Below are positions 36,617 to 47,300 of a stretch of 55,401 nt of DNA, in pieces. Position 1 is the first letter of the stretch, and every line of letters starts with the position of its first letter. The DNA lies in contig NZ_JACVXD010000014.1 of the NCBI RefSeq assembly GCF_014596975.1, positions 1-55,401 of the forward strand. The letters run 5' to 3'. Under the pieces are notes generated by a model, which made no database searches, was not told where the DNA came from, and saw nothing but the letters and a program-made list of their open reading frames with translations. Source of the DNA: Aestuariibaculum marinum. GTDB lineage: Bacteria; Bacteroidota; Bacteroidia; Flavobacteriales; Flavobacteriaceae. Both the position numbers and the translations under genes were made by a program.

Positions 36617-36792
36617 CCTGAGCAATCTAGAATTATTCACTAATTAACTATTGTCGCAATCAATTTTATATTTGCTCTATTCACTTTTCTTCATCAAAAT
36701 CTTTAACTTTTAACATTCTTAAGACAGTATTACATGCGTTAGACATTAGCCAATTACATATTTACATATTTCTGTGTTTTTAAAGATTAATT

Positions 36793-38850
36793 TTATTTTA
36801 ATTTCCAAGTTATCGTATCACTTAAAAATTTTCCATTGACCTCTCCTATAGCCTCAATATGGTTATCACCTTTTTGTAATACAACATTATCGAACACCCA
36901 GTGCCGCACATTCACACCTTGTTTCCCTTCAAATGTTTTGCTATTTACTGTTAAGGTTACCTTATGTGCATTTGAAAACACCTGGACACTTGTTTCAGAT
37001 TGCGTTCTTATGCTATCTCGACGATTAGCAATATACAGCATAGGTTCTGGATTCCAATTAGCTTTATACCAAAAGAAGCTATCCTTTTTTTGCTTTCTAT
37101 CGAAAGTTATTAACCCTTTAAGGTTTCGTGCTTTTACACCCCCTCTATTCCACATAGGTGTTGCAAACTCGAACATATTCCATAAATACGATGCTAAAAT
37201 ATACGGATGTTGTTCTATAATTGCCCATTGTTGAATATGTGTTTCGGTGTGATACGCCTCGGGTGAAAATTGACCGTTTACAGGATCGATATCTTTGACC
37301 AAAGGTAAGCGTTCGGTAGGTTGATCGATATTTCCATCGGCGCCATATTCAGTAAGCATAACCAAATAATTAGGATACTTTTCTTCTAAGCCTTCTGCCC
37401 ACTGTTTTAAATCGCCTATCTGCCCTTCGTACCAACCATAATAACGATTCATACCTTGCAAATCACTCATTAAATTAGCTGGTTTATCCATAGCCCCATA
37501 ACCACTAACGGCACCAGTATAACGATTTGGATCGTTGGTTTTTGCGATATCATTTAACTCTTTTGTTAAAACTGCAACATATTCGTTGGACGTTTTAGCA
37601 TACACCTCGTTGTGCAGCCCCCAAATATAGATTGAAGGATGATTAAAATTTTGACGAATTAACTCCACCATTTGTTGCTTGGCATTCTCGCTTTCCTCTT
37701 TTGTGTAAGTATTTACAAAAGGTATTTCTGCCCAAACCAAAAAACCTATCTTATCGGCTAAACTATAAATATGTTCTGATTGCTGATAATGCGCTAAACG
37801 CACTGTGGTAACTCCCATTTCTTCCATAAGAGCCATATCTTCATCTTCTTGCGTTTTAGATAATGCACTACCGAATCCCCAACGGTCTTGGTGGCGCGTA
37901 ACCCCATACATATTATACTTTTCGCCATTTAAAAAAACGCCCTCACCTGCTTTTAACTGGATAGTTCTCACTCCCAAGGGCTGAACAACCGCATCTAATT
38001 CTTTGTCATTTTCAAGGATTGATGTCGTTAAAGTATATAAATATGGATCTTTTACACCTTGCCACAAATGCGGTTTATTAAGTGTAAATGATTGATTAGC
38101 GATTTGCATACCCTGTGGACTAACCGTTACGTTGCTTTGAATAGTTTTTACTACTTTACCGTCACGATCATTTACAACCGTCCGTAAAACAACCGTTTTA
38201 AAGACTGATTCTTTATTTTCAAGTTTAACTTTCACATGAATATCGGCATTTTTTTTAGACACATTATCTTGTGTAATATAAACACCAGGCGATGCATAAT
38301 CGGTTACTGTTATGTTAACTGAATTGGTAACAATTAAACTTACCGGACGATAAATTCCACCGTAGATTGGAAAAAGAAAATGGTTTACAGGAATAACATC
38401 TGCCCGTGCATCATTATTAGTTTTTACAAGAATAGTATTGTCTACTCCATAAACTAATTCTTTGGTAACCTCAAATGAAAATGCAGAATATGCTCCTTTA
38501 TGTTCAGTTAAAAACTTACCATTTACATAAACTTTTGCTACATTACCAACACCTTCAAAACGTAAGAATACACGTTTGCCTTGCCAGGCTTTTTGGGCTT
38601 TAAATTTTTTGCGATAAAAAGCATCACCTGTATAAAATTGTTTGGTGGTTTGCATATCTTCTGCATTATAGGTATGCGGAATTGTTACTGTTTCCCAGTT
38701 AGCTTCTGTAATACTAATCTCCTTATTTGTACCCTCCCCTTTTTTAAACTCCCAATTATCATTAAAGGAAATCACTTCCCGTGAAGTTTGAGAAAAAAGG
38801 TTGGGCATTGAAAACAATAAAAAGATAAAAACATAATATTTTATATTCAT
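36793..38850 (-). CDS. GH2 family glycoside hydrolase (beta-galactosidase/beta-glucuronidase type)
   Basis: The 685-residue exported enzyme has a signal peptide ending LFSQ, a GH2 sugar-binding jelly roll (about 25-175; FYRKKFKAQKAWQGKRVFLR, VYVNGKFL), an Ig-like domain (about 180-285) and a TIM barrel (about 290-585). Acid/base Glu415 is in GLHNEVY and nucleophile Glu501 is in LTEYGADG. A short C-terminal Ig-like domain ends the protein. It belongs to the short GH2 class; beta-galactosidase and beta-glucuronidase activities are both possible. It would act on oligosaccharides produced by the lyase. It is separated from both neighbours by terminator-like hairpins. Confidence 0.9.
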   Translation of the reverse strand: MNIKYYVFIFLLFSMPNLFSQTSREVISFNDNWEFKKGEGTNKEISITEANWETVTIPHTYNAEDMQTTKQFYTGDAFYRKKFKAQKAWQGKRVFLRFEGVGNVAKVYVNGKFLTEHKGAYSAFSFEVTKELVYGVDNTILVKTNNDARADVIPVNHFLFPIYGGIYRPVSLIVTNSVNITVTDYASPGVYITQDNVSKKNADIHVKVKLENKESVFKTVVLRTVVNDRDGKVVKTIQSNVTVSPQGMQIANQSFTLNKPHLWQGVKDPYLYTLTTSILENDKELDAVVQPLGVRTIQLKAGEGVFLNGEKYNMYGVTRHQDRWGFGSALSKTQEDEDMALMEEMGVTTVRLAHYQQSEHIYSLADKIGFLVWAEIPFVNTYTKEESENAKQQMVELIRQNFNHPSIYIWGLHNEVYAKTSNEYVAVLTKELNDIAKTNDPNRYTGAVSGYGAMDKPANLMSDLQGMNRYYGWYEGQIGDLKQWAEGLEEKYPNYLVMLTEYGADGNIDQPTERLPLVKDIDPVNGQFSPEAYHTETHIQQWAIIEQHPYILASYLWNMFEFATPMWNRGGVKARNLKGLITFDRKQKKDSFFWYKANWNPEPMLYIANRRDSIRTQSETSVQVFSNAHKVTLTVNSKTFEGKQGVNVRHWVFDNVVLQKGDNHIEAIGEVNGKFLSDTITWKLK

Positions 38851-38873
38851 AAGTTGGTTTTTACATAAAAATC

Positions 38874-38901
38874 AAGTCTGGACTAAAATTAGCCCAGACT
38901 T
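38874..38901 (-). terminator. Hairpin between discoidin lipoprotein and GH2 genes
   Basis: AAGTCTGG (38874-38881) and CCAGACTT (38894-38901) form a perfect 8-bp stem. On the minus strand the T-rich GATTTTTAT follows. It lies in the 86-bp gap between two genes of the PUL-C operon and probably reduces downstream transcription. Confidence 0.55.
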
Positions 38902-38936
38902 TAATCAACAATTAACTCAATTAACTCTAACTCAAA

Positions 38937-40121
38937 TTAAAGTTCCTCGTAAACAAGCTTAACAATATTAAAATCTGATATTTGAACTGTACTTCCTGAG
39001 GCTCCCCATTTAGTATAAACCAATTTAAAATATCTGTAATGTACGGTTGTTGGTAAATCTACGGTAACTTCGGATTCTTCAACATTTACTGCTATACCAG
39101 CTGCAATTGAAGTAAAGTTTTCTCCATCATTACTGCCATAGACACTTGCCTCTGCCAAACGTAGATTTGCCGATGTATTTAAAAGTCGATGACGTAAGCG
39201 AAATGCACTAAACTCCTCTTCCTTTTGCATATCAATTACAAAATACACCTCTTCAGATGCTCCAACGGTTATACCTCCTAAAGATTTACCCGGTTTAACT
39301 AGGCAAAGACATGTAGGCTCTCCTTCTTTAGTTCCATAAGCATCAGGATCATCAATTAGACTTTCAGGGGATCCAACAACAGTTGCATCTTCAAAATACT
39401 GATGGGAAGTAGTAACACCCCAACCTTCACGACTTAAATCCTCATAAGACGTATTTCTTACATGAATTGTAATTGTAGCTTCCAAGGCACTACCATCATC
39501 TGTTTTTACAGTAATATTGGTATCCCCTAGACCTAAAGTTGTTATGACTCCTCGTCTTGTAACTGTAGCTACATTTAAATCACTTGAGGAGTAAAGTAAC
39601 TCTTGATTTGTTGCATATTCCGGATTTATGGTAATTATTTCTGTTAAATCTATAGTCTTGTTCATACCGATATAAAAATCCTGATACTTTGAATCTACCT
39701 GTAATGATTCAATTAAAAACAATTTACTTTTCACTTTTACTGTAATCACTGTCCATAAATCGTTATTATTTACGGGATCTATTCTTAAAGCTGCTTCTCC
39801 AACTCCTATTGCTGTAATAACACCCTGATCACTTACCTTAAAGACTTCTTCATTTGTACTCGAAAAAATATAATCATACTCATCTTTATCTTGAGCTGTA
39901 TCAGGAAATAGAGACAAACTCAAATTGTACTCATCGGCTACTTCCAATTCTAAAATATCATCATTAACACCATCAACATCTATTCTTGTAACCTTTATAG
40001 TATCATCTTTCTCATCATTATCAGAATCACACGACATTACTAATACCGCAAGAGATAATAGAGCTATTCGCGCAAACAACATACCTCGTTTCATATTCAT
40101 AGTTTTATGTTTATTTTTCAT
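38937..40121 (-). CDS. Discoidin (F5/8 type C) and BIG_2 domain lipoprotein, putative glycan-binding protein
   Basis: The 394-residue lipoprotein (lipobox VLVMSC, then SDNDEKDD) has two BIG_2-like Ig domains (about 40-220; FSSTNEEVFKVSDQGVITAIGVGE quoted from positions 39852-39781 and VATVTRRGVITTLGLGD). A discoidin domain fills the C-terminus (about 245-390). This last domain is clearly paralogous to that of the PL8 protein (VKPGKS.GGI, FR.RHR, YGSN, RY.KL, GSTVQIS). There is no catalytic motif. As a lipid-anchored member of PUL-C between the GH2 and M60 genes, it fits a surface glycan-binding protein recognising the same ligand as the lyase. Confidence 0.8.
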   Translation of the reverse strand: MKNKHKTMNMKRGMLFARIALLSLAVLVMSCDSDNDEKDDTIKVTRIDVDGVNDDILELEVADEYNLSLSLFPDTAQDKDEYDYIFSSTNEEVFKVSDQGVITAIGVGEAALRIDPVNNNDLWTVITVKVKSKLFLIESLQVDSKYQDFYIGMNKTIDLTEIITINPEYATNQELLYSSSDLNVATVTRRGVITTLGLGDTNITVKTDDGSALEATITIHVRNTSYEDLSREGWGVTTSHQYFEDATVVGSPESLIDDPDAYGTKEGEPTCLCLVKPGKSLGGITVGASEEVYFVIDMQKEEEFSAFRLRHRLLNTSANLRLAEASVYGSNDGENFTSIAAGIAVNVEESEVTVDLPTTVHYRYFKLVYTKWGASGSTVQISDFNIVKLVYEEL

Positions 40122-40139
40122 TATGTATCTAATAATTAA

Positions 40140-42428
40140 TTAATTATAAGCACTTATATTATCATCCTGAATATCTTCAACGTTATCATGAGGCATATTA
40201 TATCCTGCTGCGTTAATTTCAATTTTTAAAGCATCAATTTGGGCTTGGGTAATTTTAAAAGCTTTATTTCCATAATCGTTTAATGTAGTATCGACTGGTG
40301 TTAAGAATCCCCATTTTTGAAAAAAATCAAGCATATTTAATCCTGAAATTCTACAAACCTGACGCACAAAATCTAATTGAAGAATGCCTTGTGTAGTAGT
40401 ATTTGTCGTTAAATTAGGAGTTACACGATAATGCTCATAAATATCTCTATAAAAATCTGTTTTCCCTAAAGCATCTACCATATATAATTTTAGTTGCCAA
40501 AAAGGAACCAGTTTAGATAAAAAATCACTTGTAGCATGAGGGGTATTTCCTGCTATAATATTATTTTTAGCTACAGAATAAGTACCATCAACCAATAACT
40601 TACATGGTTCTCCAAATTCAGTTTGTACATACAAAGACATTAAATTATTTGTTACTTCTGTCGTACCTGCCCATTTTAAACCTGGACGCAACTGATTAAC
40701 ATGACCTGCCTCATGTGCTGGTCCCCAAAGCCTAGCTTCAAAACGACTGGCATTACAAAATATTTCTGCATAGCTTGATGTATATGCTGTTCTGTAACTG
40801 GTAGCATAAGGACTTGCTCCGTTATAATCGATATGAAAATACATTCGGTTGTTAAACATTTTTTCATACTTCTCTAACCCGGCAAACTCCTCCTCCAAAT
40901 AAACTAAACGATCATATTTCTCTAATACAGTTACTATATCTGTATTATAACTTTTAAAATTTTCTGTTGTCCATGTTATATGTGAACGTAAACCCATTAC
41001 ATCAAGATCCTGATAAACAGCGTTTCCTAATATTCTCGTCCAATCTTCAACATTATGTTTAGCTAAATCAAAATATCCATTAACCTTAGCATTTACAAAA
41101 TGTATGTTTACTGTTTTTGCTTGAGCGAGTTCTTTATCTTCATCTGTTTCTAAAATTAAGGGGATATTATCATTTGTTATGTTTTGCACATATACTAAAC
41201 CACTGTTTTCCATCATCAAACGATTTTCACCTTCTAAAAGTGGGTAACTTTTCGCACTACCAAAACCGACATTTAAATCCTGTACATCAATTGTTATATT
41301 TTGTCCCTTTGTATCACCAACAATTACTAAAAGTTCTTCACCTTCTTCTACGTAAATACCTGTTGGATTATCTCGCTTACTATAAGTTGATGTCTTATTA
41401 ATAGCACTCTGTACTGATGGGTTCTGATATGGACGATAAGATGCAGCTCTGAATTCTGAACTATACTCGCCTACGAATAGATCGAGTGCCAAATTGCGTA
41501 ACTGGTCATCTGGAATAGCTTTTAATTCTGCTTCTGACACACCTTCTTTTAAAACAGAATACATATCATCTACAAAAATACCTGAATAATCATAGTTGGT
41601 TGTTCCATCTTGGTAAAACTCCATTTCTGCACAACTTATTCTATTTTGATAAGACGAATAAACATCGAAGCGAACCTTTGCTATATTTTCTAAAGGAGTT
41701 TCAAACTTCATCACGGTAACGTTAAAATTAGCATCTCCTCTTGAATACTCACCTACCTTTGTAAAGGTTTCTGGTGCCGCTTCCGTAGACACCCAAACTT
41801 CATATTCATTAAATGCTCCCCACTTATTTCCTGCATCTGTACGAGGATGATAAATAATTCTATTTAAAGTATAACCTGATTCGAGTGTATATTCTATTTG
41901 AAATGGCCATTCTGAAATTGCTCCAAATTTTGAATTAAAATAAGTTTCATAATCACTATCATAAGAAAATTCTAAACCACGATTTTCTATTTCAGTTTCC
42001 TCTGAAGTTGCTTTAGCACTTACTATACCTATAAGCTGGTCACCTACTGCTTGCTCTTGACTTACGGGTACTTTACGACTATAAATCCCATAATCTAAGG
42101 TTATTACGGTATTTCTTGGAGCTTCAATATAATTGGGCATCGTTGTAACATGCAAATACTCACCTTCCAAAACAACTGAACACCAATCCTTTCCATTAGC
42201 TGCTATATCATAACTAACTTCTTCTGAGTTCACATTACCTGTTAAAACCAAATAGATATCTTTAGTCCCTCCTTTAGAGTCAAAATTCAAATCTAACGGC
42301 AAAACTCTTAGCCACCCTTCTTGCTCTTCTACAATTTTATCATCTTCACAAGACTGAAAACTGACAATAAATACCATTAGTAAGGCATATATCCACACCA
42401 AACTCTTATTAAAATTTTTAAATTTCAT
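40140..42428 (-). CDS. M60-family metallopeptidase lipoprotein (putative mucin/glycoprotein O-glycopeptidase)
   Basis: The 762-residue lipoprotein (lipobox FQSC) starts with a BACON-like domain (about 35-120), then a discoidin-like carbohydrate-binding domain (about 130-280), then an M60 domain (about 310-720). The zinc site is HEAGH at residues 572-576, with the downstream Glu in TTEVTNN. Characterised M60 enzymes cut glycoproteins beside O-linked glycans. Its presence in a PUL with a PL8 lyase, GH2 and GH105 implies that the glycan is attached to protein, or that a peptide part must be removed. The family call is firm; the exact target is unknown. Confidence 0.9.
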   Translation of the reverse strand: MKFKNFNKSLVWIYALLMVFIVSFQSCEDDKIVEEQEGWLRVLPLDLNFDSKGGTKDIYLVLTGNVNSEEVSYDIAANGKDWCSVVLEGEYLHVTTMPNYIEAPRNTVITLDYGIYSRKVPVSQEQAVGDQLIGIVSAKATSEETEIENRGLEFSYDSDYETYFNSKFGAISEWPFQIEYTLESGYTLNRIIYHPRTDAGNKWGAFNEYEVWVSTEAAPETFTKVGEYSRGDANFNVTVMKFETPLENIAKVRFDVYSSYQNRISCAEMEFYQDGTTNYDYSGIFVDDMYSVLKEGVSEAELKAIPDDQLRNLALDLFVGEYSSEFRAASYRPYQNPSVQSAINKTSTYSKRDNPTGIYVEEGEELLVIVGDTKGQNITIDVQDLNVGFGSAKSYPLLEGENRLMMENSGLVYVQNITNDNIPLILETDEDKELAQAKTVNIHFVNAKVNGYFDLAKHNVEDWTRILGNAVYQDLDVMGLRSHITWTTENFKSYNTDIVTVLEKYDRLVYLEEEFAGLEKYEKMFNNRMYFHIDYNGASPYATSYRTAYTSSYAEIFCNASRFEARLWGPAHEAGHVNQLRPGLKWAGTTEVTNNLMSLYVQTEFGEPCKLLVDGTYSVAKNNIIAGNTPHATSDFLSKLVPFWQLKLYMVDALGKTDFYRDIYEHYRVTPNLTTNTTTQGILQLDFVRQVCRISGLNMLDFFQKWGFLTPVDTTLNDYGNKAFKITQAQIDALKIEINAAGYNMPHDNVEDIQDDNISAYN

Positions 42429-42455
42429 AAATAATGTTCTTTTGATTGTTATCTA

Positions 42456-44324
42456 TTAATTAGCACTTTCTATTGGTTCTATATTACTTTCGGAACCAGT
42501 ATACCCGTCATTTTGATTAATATGCCCTTGAACATTTACACTTATTGCTGATTCCGATATTGGCCATAGCACATGCCATGCTCCCATAGTATATTCATTT
42601 CCTATTTGATTTGTAACTCCTTTATTATAAAAATCTGTTACAGAGGAAATATGATCGAAAAAGAAATTATTTTCTGAAAAATTGTTTAATGAATATGTCT
42701 TGCCGTTATCGGCCGGTATACCTGTTTGAGCGTATATATAAGAAATTCGAGTTAATTCTGTTTTTCTAGGCTCTTCATAAAATAACTCACGAGCACGTTC
42801 ATCTACTAGTTGACGCATCGTAACTTCACTAAGCATCAATGGTCTTGCTCCTGCTCTTTCTCTAATGGCATTCAAATCAGCCATGGCTTTTGCTGTTTCT
42901 CCTTTCCAAATATAAGCTTCTGCACGTAACAAATAGGTTTCTCCTAAACGAAAGATATACCAATCCGCATTACCTCCTCTCCAACTTGCTGCTTTTTGAT
43001 CTGGAACATTAACTTTATAGTTTGGCCATCCGCCCCAACCTCGAATAGTATCTCTACAAATAACGGTAGCATCTCCATTTACAGCAGCCAAAGCTTCCTT
43101 AATTGTTTTACCAAACCACTCTGTGCCTTCCAAGCCTGGATTATTATATTTCAATTCTTCAACATGCATCCAATTATCAGACTCGCGATCATGACGTAAA
43201 TCAGAATTATCCAATTTCCATATTTGATTCTGCTGATAATCTGTTGGGCGAAGCGTAAAAATTCCACGACCATACTCCGATAAATAAGGGTTTTTCTCCT
43301 CATTGTTATCTACAAAGCCATTTTCGCCATTTGGAGTTCTAAGCATTCCCGACGAAGTATGCCAAGGCAAAACTTGACGCTTAATTTCTAATCCTACCGG
43401 GGTTGCTGATTCATCGTCATAACGATCGATAACCACATATAAGGCTTCTCTATTTTCTGCAGATGCTTTATTTTCTGTTTGATGTAAATCCCATACCACA
43501 TTTTTTGTAGGGTCATCGAAACCAATAGCTGTACCAAAACGACTCGTCATAAGAGCATGTTGCCCACCATCTATAACAGCAGACGCCGAATTTACTGCAT
43601 CTTCGAACTCTCCTAATGCTAAATTTATTTTAGTTAATAAATGAAATGCCGCTCCCTGGCTTACCATACCTGCATATACATTCTTAGGTAAAAAAGAAGC
43701 TGTTTCATCTAAATCCTCCTTTATTTGTCTTAAAATTACCTCTCGCTTTGTTGTGAAAAAATCATAACGCGGTTCAGTAACCTCTTCAGCGATAAAGGGG
43801 ACATCTCCAAATTGATGTACTAATCTATAATAGCGATAAGCACGATGAAAATACGCTAAAGCTAAAACTTCTTTCTTTTGATCCTCATTATCAAAAGCTG
43901 CACTTTCTGCTCTCGAAATAATTGTATTAGCATCTTTAATTCCTTTATACAACGACTGCCAAAAGAAATGACATCTAGCCATATTTGTTCCGGTTGCTAA
44001 GTTTGCACTAGGCGTAATTTGTCTAACTAAATCCTGAGGTGAACGAGCGTCATCAACACGTCCATTCACACCAATATCTGAAAAAAACACTTCTGTAAGA
44101 TATGCCGGATCTGCAGAAAGACTAGTTGGATAAAACTCCAAATAACGCACATCACGATTTAACATATCCGTTCCTGTTTTCAACCCTTTGTAATCTTGAA
44201 AAGCGTTTTCAGGTGTATAAAATGATAATGGCTTTGGTTCTAACCAATCGTCTGAACAACCAGTAGATAAAACAACAGCTGTTAGAAATGTTAAACATGA
44301 TTTTAATTTATATATAGTTTTCAT
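42456..44324 (-). CDS. SusD/RagB family lipoprotein (PUL-C)
   Basis: This 622-residue lipoprotein (lipobox LSTGC) has SusD features: WLEPKPLSFYTPENAF after the Cys, EVLALAYFHRAYRYYRLVHQFG in the TPR region (positions 43869-43804), RLGETYLLRAEAYIWKGETAKAM and NAIRERAGARP near the C-terminus. It pairs with the SusC encoded 10 bp upstream and would present the PUL-C glycan to it. It is larger than the PUL-A SusD. Confidence 0.95.
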   Translation of the reverse strand: MKTIYKLKSCLTFLTAVVLSTGCSDDWLEPKPLSFYTPENAFQDYKGLKTGTDMLNRDVRYLEFYPTSLSADPAYLTEVFFSDIGVNGRVDDARSPQDLVRQITPSANLATGTNMARCHFFWQSLYKGIKDANTIISRAESAAFDNEDQKKEVLALAYFHRAYRYYRLVHQFGDVPFIAEEVTEPRYDFFTTKREVILRQIKEDLDETASFLPKNVYAGMVSQGAAFHLLTKINLALGEFEDAVNSASAVIDGGQHALMTSRFGTAIGFDDPTKNVVWDLHQTENKASAENREALYVVIDRYDDESATPVGLEIKRQVLPWHTSSGMLRTPNGENGFVDNNEEKNPYLSEYGRGIFTLRPTDYQQNQIWKLDNSDLRHDRESDNWMHVEELKYNNPGLEGTEWFGKTIKEALAAVNGDATVICRDTIRGWGGWPNYKVNVPDQKAASWRGGNADWYIFRLGETYLLRAEAYIWKGETAKAMADLNAIRERAGARPLMLSEVTMRQLVDERARELFYEEPRKTELTRISYIYAQTGIPADNGKTYSLNNFSENNFFFDHISSVTDFYNKGVTNQIGNEYTMGAWHVLWPISESAISVNVQGHINQNDGYTGSESNIEPIESAN

Positions 44325-44334
44325 TTTATTTTTT

Positions 44335-47300
44335 TTAAAAGGTTAAATTAAATCCTAACAAAAGACTAATAGGTGTATTACTACCTGAATTTTCAGGATC
44401 TTCACCTGGCCAGTTACTCAAATAAGCTGCATTTTTTACAGTCATATTTAAGTTAAGATCTGAAATTTTCAATGGTTTCAAATAGGTTTCAGGCACCTTA
44501 TATCCTAATGAAATATTATCTAAACGCATAAAATCTGCCTTTCTCCAAACATTATAATTAATGCCGCTCGGAGCTTTAGAACTTAATCTGGCATAATCAT
44601 TTGTTGGATTATCTTCACTCCAATACTCTGTTATAATTTGATTTGTGGTATTAATTAAAGCCCCATCATTTTTAGCCCTGTTAAATGATTTCTTTTGCCC
44701 CAAATATGAATACATATTAAAAGAGAAAGTGAAATTTTTCATTGTAAAAGTATTTCGCATACTTAAACGTGTTGTAGGCACTTTAGATCCTTGAAATTCC
44801 TTATCAACATTGGTATACTTATAGTTTCCATCTTTATCTAAAAACTTAAAGTCTCCTGGAGATTGCCCATATAAAGCAGCCTCTTCTTCTTCCCCGAGTT
44901 GCCATACTCCTAATATTTTATAATCCCAAATTTCATCAATTGATTTACCTATAAACCAACCGTTTCCAATATCATCAGCTTCTTTTTGACCTACAACATT
45001 ACCCTCTCCATCTAAAACATCCTCCATTAAACCATGTAAAGAATTGATTTTATTTGTATTATGTGAAAAGCCAAAAAATGTTTCCCATTTGAAATCTCCT
45101 TTTTGAATATTAATTGTATTTAAAGCAAACTCAACTCCTGTATTTTCAACTTCTCCAATGTTACTCCAAACATTTGAAAACCCGATTATGTCCGGCAAAT
45201 CACGCTGAATAAGAAGATCATTTGTTTTCTTTTGATATAGATCTATACTTCCATTAATTCGATTATTGATAAATCCAAAATCTAAACCAATATTATAAGA
45301 CTCCGTATTCTCCCATTGTAATTTAGAATTTGCCATGCGGTAAGCATAATAAGCGTTAATACTTATTGGTTGACCACTAGAATCTATGTATAGATATTTT
45401 CTTGAATCCAACTCCATAAGAGCCTGATACATACCAATATCTCTATTCCCATTTAAACCCCATGATAAACGCAACTTCCCATAATTAAAAACATTTGATT
45501 TAGGGAAAAAACTTTCATTTGAAAACACCCAAGCACCTGCTATCGATGGAAAATTAGCTCTAGGGTTATCTTGTCCAAATGCAGAATACCCATCGCGACG
45601 AACCGTTCCTGTTATCATGTAACGATCATCATAACTATAATGTAATCTGCCCATTAAAGCATCTCCAGTACTATATGTATCATTACTTGAAACTCTAGGG
45701 TTTGTTCCCCATTCAATTCCATGGGCTCCTAAAACATCACTAGGTTGGAATCCACTATTTACCATGGTATTCGACCAAGTCTGAAGTTTTTCCCAGTTAG
45801 CAAGAAAAGTAATATCAAAAGCATGTTTTCCAAATTCTTTATTCCATTTTATGGTATTATCCACCTGCCAATAAAACTGTTTTGAATTAGTACGAGTAGC
45901 AGTATCCGTTGCATCAGCCCAAAGTGGGTGTGCTGTTGATTTATGATTTAAATAATTTCGCCATTGATAACGTGGTGAATAGGTTGTTTGAGCTGTAATA
46001 CCCCATGGTAAATCGATCTTTAAATACAAAGCAGAGTTTAAAACATTAATATCGTTGGTTCGATCAATATATTCTCTATTGATAAATGGATTATACCCAT
46101 TCAAATTGTCGTTTGGATAATACTTATAAGTTACACCATCATCTTCATATAAACTTCCATAAGGAGATAATGGCCGATAACCACCAACATTAACGTAAGC
46201 TTCATCCCTATTTGTAAATTGTGTATTAATACCATAAGTAATAAAATCGTTTGGTTTAGATTCTAAATTTAAACGAGCACGAATAGCAGAATATCCTGTT
46301 CCAACTAAATTAGCCTCATTATCCACATAATTTAAAGAAGTGTAATATGACGAATTATCAGAACGACCTGATACGCTAACAGAATAATCCTTACTATACG
46401 CTGTATTATACGTTAAATCTCTCCAATCTAACACATTACCAGCTATATAGTTATCAAGTTCTACATCGGAAAACCCTAACCTTGTAAACCATGCAGCCGT
46501 AGGATTACCACTGGAATTGGTTATAGCCATCCAATCAACTAAATCCCTGTTATTTAAAGTATCCGGATTATCGTAATAACCATCCTCTTTTCCTGGATTC
46601 TGAGCTTTCATTACAGCTTGTCTGTAAGACACATAGTCTTCTCCTTGATAAACCTCAGGAAGAGAATTCGCAAAGTTTGTTGTTAAAATTGAAGAAAATC
46701 GAATGACTGGTTTTCCTGATTTACCCTTTTTGGTTGTTATTAATATAACTCCATTCGCTGCTTTAGCACCATAAACCGCGGCTGAACTTGCATCTTTAAG
46801 CACATCAATACGTTCTATGTCTTGCGGATTGATATCTGTCAATTCTCCTTGGTAAATTACACCATCTAGGACAAATAAAGGAGTGGTGCTACCACGTAAA
46901 TTATTTTTACCTCTTATCAGAATATTACCTGCATTTCCCTTGGCACTATTGGTAATACCCATTGATAACCCCGGTACGTTATTACGAAGTAAATCTTGTA
47001 CCGTAGCAGGCTGTTCCTTTTCTAATTTTTTTGCATCGACAGTCCCTAAAGCCCCTGTTAAATCCTTTTTCTTCATGGTACCATACCCTACCACAACAAC
47101 TTCATCTAACTGAGCTACATCTTCCTGAAGGCTTACCGTAATAAAGTCACTGTTTTCAACAATAATTTCTTTTGTTTTAAATCCTATATAGCTAAACTCT
47201 AAAACATCTCCAATTTCTGCTTCAATACTAAAACCCCCATCAAAATCTGAAGTCACTCCTCTGATTGTATTTTTTATTATAACGTTTACACCTAGAACGG

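Noticed and set aside
36563..36640. Longer N-terminus for the PL8 protein
   Set aside because: It would place a Cys/Arg-rich segment before a clear signal peptide and would cover a terminator hairpin.
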